A stretch of 64,000 nt of DNA from Zavarzinia aquatilis (GTDB lineage Bacteria; Pseudomonadota; Alphaproteobacteria; Zavarziniales; Zavarziniaceae), in contig NZ_QGLE01000005.1 of the NCBI RefSeq assembly GCF_003173035.1, positions 62,001-126,000 of the forward strand, given 5' to 3'. Position numbers and translations under genes: made by a program. The notes below the pieces were generated by a model. It had not been told where the DNA came from. It was given only the letters and a program-made list of their open reading frames with translations, and did no database searches. This document shows, piece after piece, positions 1-10,222 of the stretch. Numbering within the stretch: the first letter of the stretch is position 1; each line of letters opens with the position of its first letter.

Positions 1-269
1 TTGATGGTCCATTGGAAATGTTCGTCGACGACGCGGGACAGCAGCCGCGCCTCGGCGATGGCGGCGTTGAGGGCGCGGGTGTGGTTGGACCAGGTCAGGC
101 CGAACCAGGTCAACAGGCCGACCCCGAGCAGGATCGAGATGATCGACAGCAGAATCGTGCGCGGCTTGCGCCCGGCCCGCTCGATATCTTCGAGCAGGGC
201 ATGGCCGCGCCGCGAGAATGCGTCCGGGCGCGGCGCGATGCCGCCACCCACCTCGGGGGATACGCTCAA
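1..269 (-). CDS. N-terminal part of a membrane-anchored sensor-like protein (cut by window edge)
   Basis: Reading the minus strand from a TTG at 269 gives an open frame that runs off the window edge after 89 codons. The translation has a charged N-terminal stretch of about 40 residues, one hydrophobic segment (about residues 41-60, with the run ILLSIISILLGVGLLTWFGL), and then the start of a helical region ending LSRVVDEHF. A short cytoplasmic tail, one membrane segment and then a helix is how many sensor kinases and GGDEF/EAL proteins with an extracytoplasmic sensor begin, but no signalling domain is visible here. GGAAGG lies 8 bases before the TTG. The gene lies downstream of mrp on the same strand, with 20 bases between them. 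Function is not assignable from this fragment. Confidence 0.55.
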   Translation of the reverse strand, partial: MSVSPEVGGGIAPRPDAFSRRGHALLEDIERAGRKPRTILLSIISILLGVGLLTWFGLTWSNHTRALNAAIAEARLLSRVVDEHFQWTI

Positions 270-289
270 CCTTCCAGCCTTCCCGAATC

Positions 290-1399
290 CTAGCCGATCA
301 CGATGCGCGGCGCCGGGCGGCCATTGTCGTCGCTCTGGCGAAGCCGCGCCAGCACCTTGCGGGCAAGGGCGTGATAGGGCGCGGCCTGCGGGCTATCGGG
401 GGCGGTGGCGACGATGGGCCGGCCCTCGTCCGAGGTTTCGCGGATCGCCATATGCAGCGGAATCTCGCCGAGGAAGTCGACCCCAAGCTCGTCCGCCGTC
501 CGGTGCGCGCCGCCATGGGCGAAGATGTCCGACCGCTCGCCGCAATGGGGGCACAGGAAATAGCTCATGTTCTCGACGATGCCGAAGACAGGCACCGCCA
601 CCTTTTCGAACATGGCGAGGCCCTTGCGCGCGTCGATCAGGGCGATGTCCTGCGGCGTCGAGACGATGACCGCGCCCGACAGGGGCGCCCGCTGGGCAAG
701 GGTCAGCTGCGCATCGCCCGTGCCCGGCGGCAGGTCGATGACAAGGACGTCGAGCGGCGCCCAGGCGACGTCGTTCAGCAACTGGCCGATGGCGCTCATC
801 ACCATGGGGCCGCGCCAGATCACCGCCTGATCCTCGGGCACGAGGAAGCCGATCGACATCGCCTTCAGGCCATGGGCCTCCATCGGCACCAGCTTCTTGT
901 CCGCCGTCGTCTTCGGCTTGCCCGAAAGGCCGAGCAGGCGCGGCACCGACGGGCCGTAGATATCGGCATCGAGCAGCCCGACCTTCAGGCCGAGCGCCCG
1001 CAGGCCGAGGGCGAGATTGACCGCCGTCGTCGACTTGCCGACGCCGCCCTTGCCGCTGGCGACCGCGATCACCTTGTCGACGCCGGGAATGGCGACGCCC
1101 TGGGGCGCCGGCGAAGGGCCGGCCGCGCGGGGCGGCGGGGGCGGGGCGTCGCGATGGGCGGTCAGCACGGCGTTGACGCTGATCGTGCCGGGCAGGGCCA
1201 TCACCGCCTTTTCGCAGGCGGCGCGCAGCGGCTCGAATTCGGCCGCCTTGCGCGGGTCGATCTCGAGGCCGAAGGCGACATGGCCGTCGCGCAGCATCAG
1301 GCCCTGCACCCGTCCGGCGTCGACCACGCTGCCGCGTTTTTCGGGGTCGGGAATCCGGGCGAGGGCGGCCAGAACGTCGTCGCGGGATAAGCTTGTCAT
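290..1399 (-). CDS. mrp: Mrp/ApbC-family iron-sulfur cluster carrier ATPase
   Basis: 369 residues from the ATG at 1399. An N-terminal MIP18/DUF59-like domain (about 1-80) is followed by a Pro/Ala-rich linker and a ParA/MinD-type P-loop domain with the deviant Walker A motif GKGGVGKS at 116-123. A CPHC pair at 283-286 is the cluster-binding CxxC of the family. Known family members hold a 4Fe-4S cluster at a dimer interface and pass it to apo-proteins in the cytoplasm. The frame stays open upstream to 1684, but that extension overlaps hflK and does not look like the family. It is divergent from hflK, sharing the 178-base gap 1400-1577. Confidence 0.93.
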   Translation of the reverse strand: MTSLSRDDVLAALARIPDPEKRGSVVDAGRVQGLMLRDGHVAFGLEIDPRKAAEFEPLRAACEKAVMALPGTISVNAVLTAHRDAPPPPPRAAGPSPAPQGVAIPGVDKVIAVASGKGGVGKSTTAVNLALGLRALGLKVGLLDADIYGPSVPRLLGLSGKPKTTADKKLVPMEAHGLKAMSIGFLVPEDQAVIWRGPMVMSAIGQLLNDVAWAPLDVLVIDLPPGTGDAQLTLAQRAPLSGAVIVSTPQDIALIDARKGLAMFEKVAVPVFGIVENMSYFLCPHCGERSDIFAHGGAHRTADELGVDFLGEIPLHMAIRETSDEGRPIVATAPDSPQAAPYHALARKVLARLRQSDDNGRPAPRIVIG

Positions 1400-1577
1400 T
1401 GCCTTCGTCCTTGAATTACCCGGCATTTCGCCCACATTGCGAAGGGCGACGGAAGGGTGCGGCTGAATCAGGGAATAGACCGGCCCCGCCTTGCGTATGT
1501 CTGGGGTATAGCGCATCGCGCTCCGGCACCCAACTGCCGGACGGCGATGCGGGTCTTTGTTGGGAGATTGCGACAGG

Positions 1578-2699
1578 ATGCCATGGCAGAACAATGGCGG
1601 CCCCTGGGGTGGCGGCGGTAACGGCGGCAACCGCGGCCCCTGGGGACAGGGTCCAAGGGGTTCGGGCGGCGGACAGCCCCCCAATCTGGAAGATCTGCTG
1701 CGGCGCGGTCAGGATCGGTTCAAGGATATCGTGCCCAATGGCAGCTGGGGCAAGCGCGGGCTGCTGCTCGCCGGCCTCGTCATGCTGTTCGGCTGGGCCG
1801 CGACCGGCATCTACCGGGTCGAGCCGAACGAACTCGGCATCGTCACCCGTTTCGGCAAATGGGTGGAAACCACCGAGCCGGGCCTGCACTATCACCTGCC
1901 CGCCCCGATCGAGCGGGTGCAGACCCCCTCCGTCACCAGCCAGAACCGGGTCGACGTCGGCCTGACCACCTCGCTGGACGGCACGCGGAGCGTGCGCCGC
2001 GACAGCGCGGATGAAAGCCTGATCCTGACCGGCGACGAGAATATCGCCGACGTCGCCTTCTCGGTCTTCTGGGTCATCGACGACGCTGGCAAGTTCCTGT
2101 TCAACGTGCAGGATCCGGCCGAAACCGTCCGCGCCCTGTCGATTTCCGCGATGCGCGAGGTGATCGGCCGCTCCCGCCTGCAGGATGCCCAGACCGAGGG
2201 CCGCGAGAAGATCGCCCGCGAGGCGCGCGAGTTGATCCAGCAGGTGCTGAACACCTATGGCGCCGGCATCCAGGTCACCCAGCTGCAGCTGCACCGGGTC
2301 GATCCGCCCGCCGCCGTGATCGAGGCTTATCGCGACGTCCAGGCGGCGCGCGCCAATCAGGAACAGTACCGCAACGAGGCCGAGGCCTATTACAACGACA
2401 AGGTGCCGCAGGCCCGCGGTCTGGCCGAGAAGATCCTCCAGGAATCCGAAGGTTACCGCCAGCAGGTGGTGGCGGATGCGCAGGGCCAGGCCTCGCGCTT
2501 CCTGTCGGTGCTCAAGGCCTACAACATGGCCAAGGACGTCACCGTCCAGCGCATCTACATCGAGACGATGGAAGGCATCCTGCGCAACATGAACAAGATG
2601 GTGCTCGACGCCGGGACCAATACCCAGGGCGTGCTGCCCTATCTGCCCCTGCCGGAGATCGGCAAGCCGGGCGCCGGTCAGGCGGGAGGCGCGCCATGA
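1578..2699 (+). CDS. hflK: FtsH protease modulator HflK
   Basis: 373 residues. A Gly/Asn/Trp-rich N-terminus (about 1-33), one membrane segment (about 61-79) and an SPFH/prohibitin domain beginning VEPNELGIVTRFGKW, followed by a long helical region rich in Ala, Gln and Glu, give the HflK layout. With HflC it forms a large periplasm-facing membrane assembly that binds FtsH and limits its access to membrane substrates. The ATG at 1578 was chosen because it gives the conserved Gly-rich start; an upstream TTG at 1557 is less likely. The stop overlaps the hflC start (ATGA at 2696-2699), so the two are translationally coupled. Confidence 0.95.
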   Translation: MPWQNNGGPWGGGGNGGNRGPWGQGPRGSGGGQPPNLEDLLRRGQDRFKDIVPNGSWGKRGLLLAGLVMLFGWAATGIYRVEPNELGIVTRFGKWVETTEPGLHYHLPAPIERVQTPSVTSQNRVDVGLTTSLDGTRSVRRDSADESLILTGDENIADVAFSVFWVIDDAGKFLFNVQDPAETVRALSISAMREVIGRSRLQDAQTEGREKIAREARELIQQVLNTYGAGIQVTQLQLHRVDPPAAVIEAYRDVQAARANQEQYRNEAEAYYNDKVPQARGLAEKILQESEGYRQQVVADAQGQASRFLSVLKAYNMAKDVTVQRIYIETMEGILRNMNKMVLDAGTNTQGVLPYLPLPEIGKPGAGQAGGAP

Positions 2700-3613
2700 G
2701 CAATCGTATCGCCATCGGCCTGATCGCCGCCGCCGCCGTCGCCTTCGTCGGCCTGTCCTCGGTCTTTACCGTCGACATGACCCAGCAGGCGATCGTGCTG
2801 CAGTTCGGCGAGCCCAAGCGCCAGATCAACGAACCCGGGCTCTATTTCAAGACGCCGCTGTTCCAGAACGTCGTCTATGTCGACAAGCGCGTCCTGAACG
2901 TGAACGCCCCGGCGGAAGAGCTGATCGCCGCCGACCAGAAGCGGGTGGTGATCGACGCCTTCGCGCGCTGGCGCATCGTCGATCCGCTGCGCTACTACCA
3001 GCGTCTGCGCACCCAGGACATCGCCGAGCGCCAGCTGGCGACCTTCATCTCCTCGACCCTGCGCGACGTCGTCGGCCGCGAGCCGCTGACCGCCCTGCTC
3101 ATCGACCCAAGGGCCGAAGGCCATGCCGGCGGCCGCCGGGCCGAGCTGATGCGCAACATCAGCCAGCTCGTCAACGAGAAGGCCAAGGAGAACGGCATCG
3201 AGATCGTCGACGTCCGCATTCGCCGCGCCGATCTGCCCGACGCCAACAGCCAGGCGATCTTCCAGCGGATGCGCACCGAGCGCGACCAGGAAGCCAAGCT
3301 GATCCGCGCCACCGGTCAGGAAGCGGCCCAGAAGCGCCGCGCCGAGGCCGACCGCGAAGCGACCGTGATCATCGCCAACGCCAAGCGCGACAGCGAGATC
3401 AAGCGCGGCGAGGGCGATGCCGAGGCGATCAAGATCTTCGCCGATGCTTTCGGCTCCGATCCGCAGTTCTTCGCCTTCTATCGCTCGATGCAGGCCTACC
3501 GCGAAGCCCTGAGCGACAAGACGACGACGATGGTGCTGTCGCCCAACAGCGATTTCTTCCGCTATCTCGACAATATCGCGGGGGCGGTCAAGCCCGCGCC
3601 GGCCGCGCGCTGA
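2696..3613 (+). CDS. hflC: FtsH protease modulator HflC
   Basis: 305 residues. An N-terminal membrane segment (about 4-24) is followed by an SPFH domain with the typical start TQQAIVLQFGEPKRQINEPGL (written here as TQQAIVLQFGE, then NEPGLYFKTP) and a C-terminal Arg/Ala/Glu-rich helix. It overlaps hflK by four bases. Length and gene order match HflC in other proteobacteria. The next gene is a Do-type protease, so the three genes form a membrane and periplasm protein-quality module, although 182 bases separate hflC from that protease and it may have its own promoter. Confidence 0.95.
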   Translation: MSNRIAIGLIAAAAVAFVGLSSVFTVDMTQQAIVLQFGEPKRQINEPGLYFKTPLFQNVVYVDKRVLNVNAPAEELIAADQKRVVIDAFARWRIVDPLRYYQRLRTQDIAERQLATFISSTLRDVVGREPLTALLIDPRAEGHAGGRRAELMRNISQLVNEKAKENGIEIVDVRIRRADLPDANSQAIFQRMRTERDQEAKLIRATGQEAAQKRRAEADREATVIIANAKRDSEIKRGEGDAEAIKIFADAFGSDPQFFAFYRSMQAYREALSDKTTTMVLSPNSDFFRYLDNIAGAVKPAPAAR

Positions 3614-3798
3614 TCCGCTCTGGCCGGCCGCCGGGCGTCTTCGCCCCGCAGCCGGCCGAAAGCGGCCTTATTACCTCCACATTCCCCGCCTAAATCGCGA
3701 CTTGGGGCGGCGGAAGCGACCCGCTGCTTCTCGAATCTATTGCAGGACGGGCTGGGACAGCCAATCCTGCAGGGCGCATTTTCAGGAGCCGTCTGGTG

Positions 3799-5343
<1,545 letters not shown>

Positions 5344-5365
5344 GGCCGTCTTCGGCCCCTGATCG

Positions 5366-5402
5366 GGCGCCGCTCCCCATGCGGGGGGCGGCGCCTTTTT
5401 CT
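5366..5402 (+). terminator. Rho-independent terminator after the Do-type protease gene
   Basis: GGCGCCGC (5366-5373) pairs perfectly with GCGGCGCC (5388-5395). TCCCC and GGGGG extend the stem, and TTTTTC follows. It sits 23 bases after the protease stop and just before the convergent WS/DGAT gene. Confidence 0.88.
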
Positions 5403-5407
5403 TTGGC

Positions 5408-6832
5408 TCAGGCGCTCTTCGCGGGTTTTTGTGCTCGTTCGAGGGCGGCTTCGAGTTCGGCCAGCGCGTCCGGCATCAGCGACATCATGAATTCGATGTC
5501 GGGCACGGCCTCGCGGTCGGCGGTCAGGCCGATGGCGATTTCGCTGCGGTAGGACATGATGGTGATGTTGAGGCCGATGCCCTCGACCGCGAGCGAGATC
5601 GGGTAGGAATGCAGCAGCTCCGCCCCGGCGAGATAGAGCGCGAAGGGCGGCCCCGGGACATTGGAAATGATCACATTGTAGGGCGGCCGGTGCAGGTCGG
5701 CGACCTTGTAGCGGGAATAGAGCCGCGCCGCCTGCGCCGCGACGAGCGGGGCGGCGAAGGCCGACCAGTCGGTCAGGGCATTGGCGGGCAGCGCCTTGTG
5801 CGCCTCCTTGGCATCGACGGTCGAGGCGCGAATGGCCGCCAGCCGCTCCAGCGGGTCGGATATGTCGGTCGCCAGCGACACGAACATGGCCGAAACGGCG
5901 TTGGACGCGCCGCTGTCCGTCCCCTCCGCCCGGACCGAGACCGGGCAGACCGCCAGCAGCGGCTTGTCCGGCAATTCCCCGGCATGGTCGAGGTAGCGGC
6001 GCAGGGCGCCCGCGCACATGGCAAGGACGATATCGTTGACCGTCGCCCCGGTCGCCTTGCGCAGGGCCTTCACCCGGTCGAGCGAAACCTCGCCCACGGC
6101 ATAGCGGCGGTGGGGGGTAAGGGCGCGGTTGAACGGGGTGCGCGGCGCCTGGAACGGCGCGGTCGGCACTGGCTCGCGCCGGGCCAGCGCCCGCCGGCCG
6201 AAAGCGACCCCGGCGGCGACCACGCGCGGCAAGCGGCGCAGCGAGCGCAAGGGGGTGACGATGCCCCGCACCGACGCGCGCATCAGGATTTCGGCATCGG
6301 TCGGCGCCCGCTCGGGCACCCAGGGCTTGTCGGGCGGCGGGACTTCGCGCGGCTCGGGGCTGAAATCCAGCAGCGAGACCATCATTTCCGTGCCGGAGAT
6401 GCCGTCGATGCAGCAATGGTGGATCTTGATGTAAAGCGCCACCTGATCGTCGGGCAGGCCCTCGATCACATACATTTCCCACAAGGGCTTGGTGCGGTCG
6501 AGGGCGCGGGAGTGCAGCCGGGCCACGAGTTCCAGCAGCTTGTGGCGGTCGCCCGGCGGCGGCACGGCGATATGGCGCAGATGGAAGTCGAGGTCGAAAT
6601 CCGGGTCCTCGATCCAGATCGGATGGTCGATGTCGAGGGGAACCGGAATCAGCCGCCGACGGTAGGTCTTCGACAGATGCAGCCGGCTCTCGATCAGGGA
6701 TCGCACGGCGGCGAAATAGCCGGTGCCGATGTCCGCCGGTTTCTTCAGCACCCACAACATGCCGACATGCATGTGGTTGCTGGGGGTTTCCATGTAGAGA
6801 AAAGTGGCGTCGATGCCCTTCAGGCGCTCCAT
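5408..6832 (-). CDS. Wax ester synthase / diacylglycerol acyltransferase (WS/DGAT) family protein
   Basis: 474 residues from the ATG at 6832, which has GGAG nine bases upstream and gives the family-typical start MERLKGIDATFLYMET. The active-site motif HHCCIDG is at 138-144, and further family landmarks are DPDFDLDFHLRH (79-90), KPLWEMYVIEGL and the C-terminal NVPGP stretch. WS/DGAT enzymes join fatty acyl-CoA to long alcohols or diacylglycerol to make storage wax esters or triacylglycerol at the membrane. The start predicted further upstream (6874) adds residues without similarity. A second, distinct family member lies at 17540-19072. Substrate preference cannot be read from the sequence. Confidence 0.9.
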   Translation of the reverse strand: MERLKGIDATFLYMETPSNHMHVGMLWVLKKPADIGTGYFAAVRSLIESRLHLSKTYRRRLIPVPLDIDHPIWIEDPDFDLDFHLRHIAVPPPGDRHKLLELVARLHSRALDRTKPLWEMYVIEGLPDDQVALYIKIHHCCIDGISGTEMMVSLLDFSPEPREVPPPDKPWVPERAPTDAEILMRASVRGIVTPLRSLRRLPRVVAAGVAFGRRALARREPVPTAPFQAPRTPFNRALTPHRRYAVGEVSLDRVKALRKATGATVNDIVLAMCAGALRRYLDHAGELPDKPLLAVCPVSVRAEGTDSGASNAVSAMFVSLATDISDPLERLAAIRASTVDAKEAHKALPANALTDWSAFAAPLVAAQAARLYSRYKVADLHRPPYNVIISNVPGPPFALYLAGAELLHSYPISLAVEGIGLNITIMSYRSEIAIGLTADREAVPDIEFMMSLMPDALAELEAALERAQKPAKSA

Positions 6833-7043
6833 CGGCGTGTCTCCGCGGCTTTGGGTCTGTCGGCAACACGTCACAGGCCGATGTCGCGGTGCAATCTATC
6901 CGGGGACCGGGGGGCGCGGATCGACCGAATGGACTAGCGACGTCACGCGCCGATGCTAGACTGCGGGGAACGAAGGCGGGGAGTGTGAAGACGGGGAGTG
7001 TGATGGTCAGTCGCGGCTTGGCGTCGTTTTCCGGGGGGGCCCG

Positions 7044-7724
7044 ATGACGGAAGCTCCCTTCGGCTGGGGGCCGCGCGCCTATGAAGCGGCCGAACTTCGC
7101 GCCGACCGCATCGTTCACGTGGTCGGTATCGGCTTCGCCCTGCTCGGCAGCCTGTTGCTCATTGTCCTCGTCGGCCTGCGCGGCGATGGCGGGGCGATCT
7201 CCGCGACCTTGCCCTATGTCGCCGGGCTCAACGCCATGCTGCTGTGTTCGGCCGCCTATAATCTCACCCGGCCGTCGGCGCGGCGGGAATTCCTGCGCCG
7301 GCTCGATCATGCCGCGATCTTCGTCATGATCGCCGGCACCTATACGCCTTTCACCACCCGCTATCTCGACGGCGCCTGGGCCATCGCCATCACGGCGACG
7401 ATCTGGGGCATCGCCGCCATCGGCGTCTATGTGAAGATCGCCTTTCCCCGGCGGTTCGAGAGGACATTTTTCGGCATCTATCTCGCCCTCGGCTGGATTC
7501 TGGTGATCCCGCTGCGTCAGCTGCTCGACGCGCTCGAGACCTCGACCTCGATCCTCATCGGGGTTGGGGGATTGCTGTTCACCATCGGCACCCTGTTCCA
7601 CGTCTGGAACCGGCTGGCCTTCCAGAACGCGATCTGGCACGGCTTCGTGCTGGCGGCGACGGTATGCCATTATGCCGCCGTCATGCGGGCGATGGCCTTC
7701 GGTCTGGGGGCGGGCGTGGCTTAG
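7044..7724 (+). CDS. Hemolysin III (PAQR-type) family membrane protein
   Basis: 226 residues with about seven hydrophobic segments. The N-terminal half has the family features RADRIVHVVGIGFALLGS, a SAAYNL stretch, and then LDHAAIFVMIAGTYTPF, where the His and Asp are conserved. A C-terminal HGFVLAATVCHYAAV carries two more conserved His residues, thought to bind metal in the related PAQR receptors. The ATG at 7044 follows a G-rich stretch (CGGGGGGGCCCG). Bacterial members are of unclear physiological role; hemolysis has been reported for only a few. It stands alone between the WS/DGAT gene and the tad-like cluster. Confidence 0.85.
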   Translation: MTEAPFGWGPRAYEAAELRADRIVHVVGIGFALLGSLLLIVLVGLRGDGGAISATLPYVAGLNAMLLCSAAYNLTRPSARREFLRRLDHAAIFVMIAGTYTPFTTRYLDGAWAIAITATIWGIAAIGVYVKIAFPRRFERTFFGIYLALGWILVIPLRQLLDALETSTSILIGVGGLLFTIGTLFHVWNRLAFQNAIWHGFVLAATVCHYAAVMRAMAFGLGAGVA

Positions 7725-7776
7725 GTGCAAAATGCCCCGATTTGGGGTTATTAGCGCCGCGGCCTCGCCTCGTCGT

Positions 7777-7791
7777 TTAAATTTATTAACC
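7777..7791 (+). promoter_or_regulatory. AT-rich promoter region with paired TTAA boxes upstream of the tad-like cluster
   Basis: In the gap before the first tadG-like gene a short AT-rich stretch holds TTAA at 7777-7780 and TTAACC at 7786-7791, five bases apart. Alphaproteobacterial CtrA sites are TTAA-N7-TTAAC, so the spacing is two bases short and this is only a candidate. The AT-richness itself (7770-7800) marks the likely promoter. Confidence 0.3.
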
Positions 7792-7878
7792 AATACCGGG
7801 TCAAATTGAACCTGAAACGGTGTGAACGCGGTCTGAGTTGGGAATAGTGTTGCGGCGTTCGCCAGTGGGGTCGGTTCG

Positions 7879-9789
7879 ATGGTTGCATCCATGACATCGG
7901 GGAGTGTGCACGCGCGGTCGGGCGGGTCCCGTTCCAAAGGGGAGCGCGGTGCCGCGGCTCTCATCTTCGCGGTGGTTCTGCCCATCCTCTTGCTGATGGT
8001 CGGTTTCGTCGTCGACTTCGGCTATGCCCGCTACGAGAAGCAGCGGCTGCAGGATTCGCTCGATCTTGCCGCGCTGGCGGCGGCGCGTCAGCTGGACGGG
8101 ACGGCGACGGAGCGCAGCGATGCCCGCACCGCCGCCATCACGGTCATGGCGGACAACGGCTTCGATGCCGAGACGATCAAGGCCATCGAATTCGGCAGCT
8201 ATAACCGCAGCCGCGCGATCCTGGAGCGTTTCGTCGCCGAAGGCGCGTCGGGCTCCGCCTCGCCGACGGCGGTGCGGATCACGGGCAGCGATCTGTCGCC
8301 CCGCTTCTTCTCCCGCATTATCGCGACCGATGCCCTCGACGTCGCGGCACGCTCGACCGCGGTCACGACCGGCCGCTACACCACCGTGCGTATCGGCAGC
8401 GGCCTCGCCGGGCTCAGCAACGGTCTCCTCAACGCCATTCTTGGCGCCCTGCTCGGCAGCAGCGTCAATCTGACCGCGCTCGATTACAACGGCCTGCTCG
8501 GCGCCAATGTCGATCTGCTCGGTTTCCTCGATGCCTACGCCGTCCGGGCGGGGTTGCAGGTCGGCGATTACGACAGCCTGCTCGGCGCCGATGTTTCCGC
8601 CCTCGGCGTGATCGGTCTTGTCGCCGATCTGGCGCAGAACGCGGCAGGCGGCGATCCGTCCGCGCTCGGTCTCGGGCTTGGCCTCGGCGACGCTTTCCCG
8701 GGCATTTCCAAGCTGCCGCTGGTCAACCTCAGCGACGTTAACGTGAAGCTCGGCGATCTGCTGGGCGTCGGGCTCGGCACGGTGCAGAGCGGCCTCGCGA
8801 CCACGCTCAACGTCTTCGACCTCGTCACGGCCGGCATTTTCGCCGCCTCGCCCAACGACACCACCAATGCGACCGGCGAACATGTGATCGCGGTCTCCCT
8901 CGGAACCTTCCTTGGCGCCAATCTCGACATTTCGGTGGTCGAGGGGATGCAGCAGCGCGTGGTGACCGAGCGGGACATCGCCAATGGCGACAATCTGCTG
9001 CGCACCGCGCAGGTCCGCGTGCTGCTTCAGATCGACCTCGGCGGCCCGCTCGGCGGCGTTGTCCATGGGCTGAACACGGTATTGTCCCTGCTGCAACTGA
9101 TCGGCCTGCATCTCGAGTTGCTGCCCGGGGGTGACAATCTCTCGGTCGGGGTCGATGTCGCGCCGGCGGAAGTGCGGGTGACCAAGCTTGGCTGCGAGCC
9201 GCCGGCGCAAGCCGACCGCTATGTCCGCATGAACATCGACACCGGCCTGTTGACCGCCATGGTCGGCCAGATCGACCGCACGGCGTTCCTGTCGAACAAT
9301 CAGGCTGCGGTCTCGACCCCGCTCGACATCCTCTCGCTCGATCTCTTCGGCGTTCCGCTGCTCGATCTCGCGCTCGGGGTCAATCTGCCGGTCGCGGCGC
9401 CGACCTATACCGACACCGACCTGAAGTCGGGCGATGCGACCGACGAGGCGGCTTTCCCCGATCTCTACGCCAGTTTCAGCGAGGACGGCCACGGGCCGGA
9501 CAATGTCGAATTCCCAAGCAGCATTCACGTCGGCACCAAGCAGATTATTTCCAACCTTGGCCAGGATTTGCAGTCCAAGCTCGGCTTGCAACTCGACGGG
9601 TTGCTCGGCGGCCTTCTGTCCGCGATCCTCAGCCCGGTGCTGGCCATCGTCGAAGGGTTGCTGGCGATCCTCGGGCCGATTCTCGATGGCATCGTCGATC
9701 TGTTGCTCAGCACCCTCGGCATCCGGGTCGGCACGGCCGACGTCGCGGTGATCAATCTGGAGTGTGGTAATGCGAAACTTGTTCCCTGA
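7879..9789 (+). CDS. TadG-like protein, copy 1
   Basis: 636 residues. The N-terminus (about 19-75) is the TadG signature: a GERGAAALIF start, one membrane helix, then DFGYARYEKQRLQDSLDLAALAAARQL. TadG is a pseudopilin-related or minor envelope component of Flp/Tad pilus systems. The remaining 550 residues are rich in Leu, Gly, Ala and Asp, with the motif NGLLGANVDLLGFLDA and a later GDYDSLL that recur in the two other TadG-like proteins here. It ends NLECGNAKLVP, and the stop overlaps the next tadE-like gene. The long C-terminal region belongs to no domain I can name. No pilus ATPase, secretin or Flp pilin is in the window. Confidence 0.82.
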   Translation: MVASMTSGSVHARSGGSRSKGERGAAALIFAVVLPILLLMVGFVVDFGYARYEKQRLQDSLDLAALAAARQLDGTATERSDARTAAITVMADNGFDAETIKAIEFGSYNRSRAILERFVAEGASGSASPTAVRITGSDLSPRFFSRIIATDALDVAARSTAVTTGRYTTVRIGSGLAGLSNGLLNAILGALLGSSVNLTALDYNGLLGANVDLLGFLDAYAVRAGLQVGDYDSLLGADVSALGVIGLVADLAQNAAGGDPSALGLGLGLGDAFPGISKLPLVNLSDVNVKLGDLLGVGLGTVQSGLATTLNVFDLVTAGIFAASPNDTTNATGEHVIAVSLGTFLGANLDISVVEGMQQRVVTERDIANGDNLLRTAQVRVLLQIDLGGPLGGVVHGLNTVLSLLQLIGLHLELLPGGDNLSVGVDVAPAEVRVTKLGCEPPAQADRYVRMNIDTGLLTAMVGQIDRTAFLSNNQAAVSTPLDILSLDLFGVPLLDLALGVNLPVAAPTYTDTDLKSGDATDEAAFPDLYASFSEDGHGPDNVEFPSSIHVGTKQIISNLGQDLQSKLGLQLDGLLGGLLSAILSPVLAIVEGLLAILGPILDGIVDLLLSTLGIRVGTADVAVINLECGNAKLVP

Positions 9790-10201
9790 TCGCTGGCGTC
9801 GGCGCGCCCGGGCCGCGGGCGAGCGGGGCGTCGCCATGATCGAATTCTCGATCGCCAGTGGCATCATGGTGCTGATCCTGCTCGGCACCTTCGCCTATGG
9901 CGAAATCCTGAGCAATTACATCGAGCTGAAATACGCCGTCGGCGAATTGTCGCGTCAGGTCGCGGTCGGCCAGGACGCGGCGGACAGGCAGAACCGTTTC
10001 GACGCCGCCCGCGCCCAGGTCTTCGGACCCGACGGCATGGACCCGGATTGCGTGACGGTCGCGACGCCCAGCTTCGCCTCCGGTCAGGTGGTGGTGACGG
10101 TCACCTATAATTTCAACACCGCCGGGTGCCGTCTCATGCCGAGCTTCTTCCTGCCGACGCCGGACCAGTTGACGGCGACCAATACGTTCAACGTGCCCTG
10201 A
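9770..10201 (+). CDS. TadE-like pilus-assembly family protein, copy 1
   Basis: 143 residues from the ATG at 9770, which has GGAG seven bases upstream and overlaps the previous gene by 20 bases. Residues about 18-45 hold the TadE signature: a short basic N-terminus, GERGVAMIEFSIASGIM, and one membrane helix with the Glu five residues into it, as in type IV pilin-like signals. The C-terminal part has a Cys pair (DPDCVTV and AGCRLMP) likely to form a disulfide outside the cytoplasm. It is translationally coupled to TadG-like copy 1 and lies 21 bases before copy 2, so copies 1 and 2 are one operon. Confidence 0.82.
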   Translation: MRNLFPDRWRRRARAAGERGVAMIEFSIASGIMVLILLGTFAYGEILSNYIELKYAVGELSRQVAVGQDAADRQNRFDAARAQVFGPDGMDPDCVTVATPSFASGQVVVTVTYNFNTAGCRLMPSFFLPTPDQLTATNTFNVP

Positions 10202-10222
10202 GCCCGAAAGGCGCGCCGCACC

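Noticed and set aside
1400..1684. N-terminal extension of mrp up to 1684
   Set aside because: It is Pro/Gly-rich, overlaps the hflK coding region and lacks family similarity; the ATG at 1399 fits the family start.
7777..7791. CtrA site before the tad-like cluster
   Set aside because: TTAA boxes are five rather than seven bases apart, so I list it only as an AT-rich promoter candidate and do not claim CtrA control.
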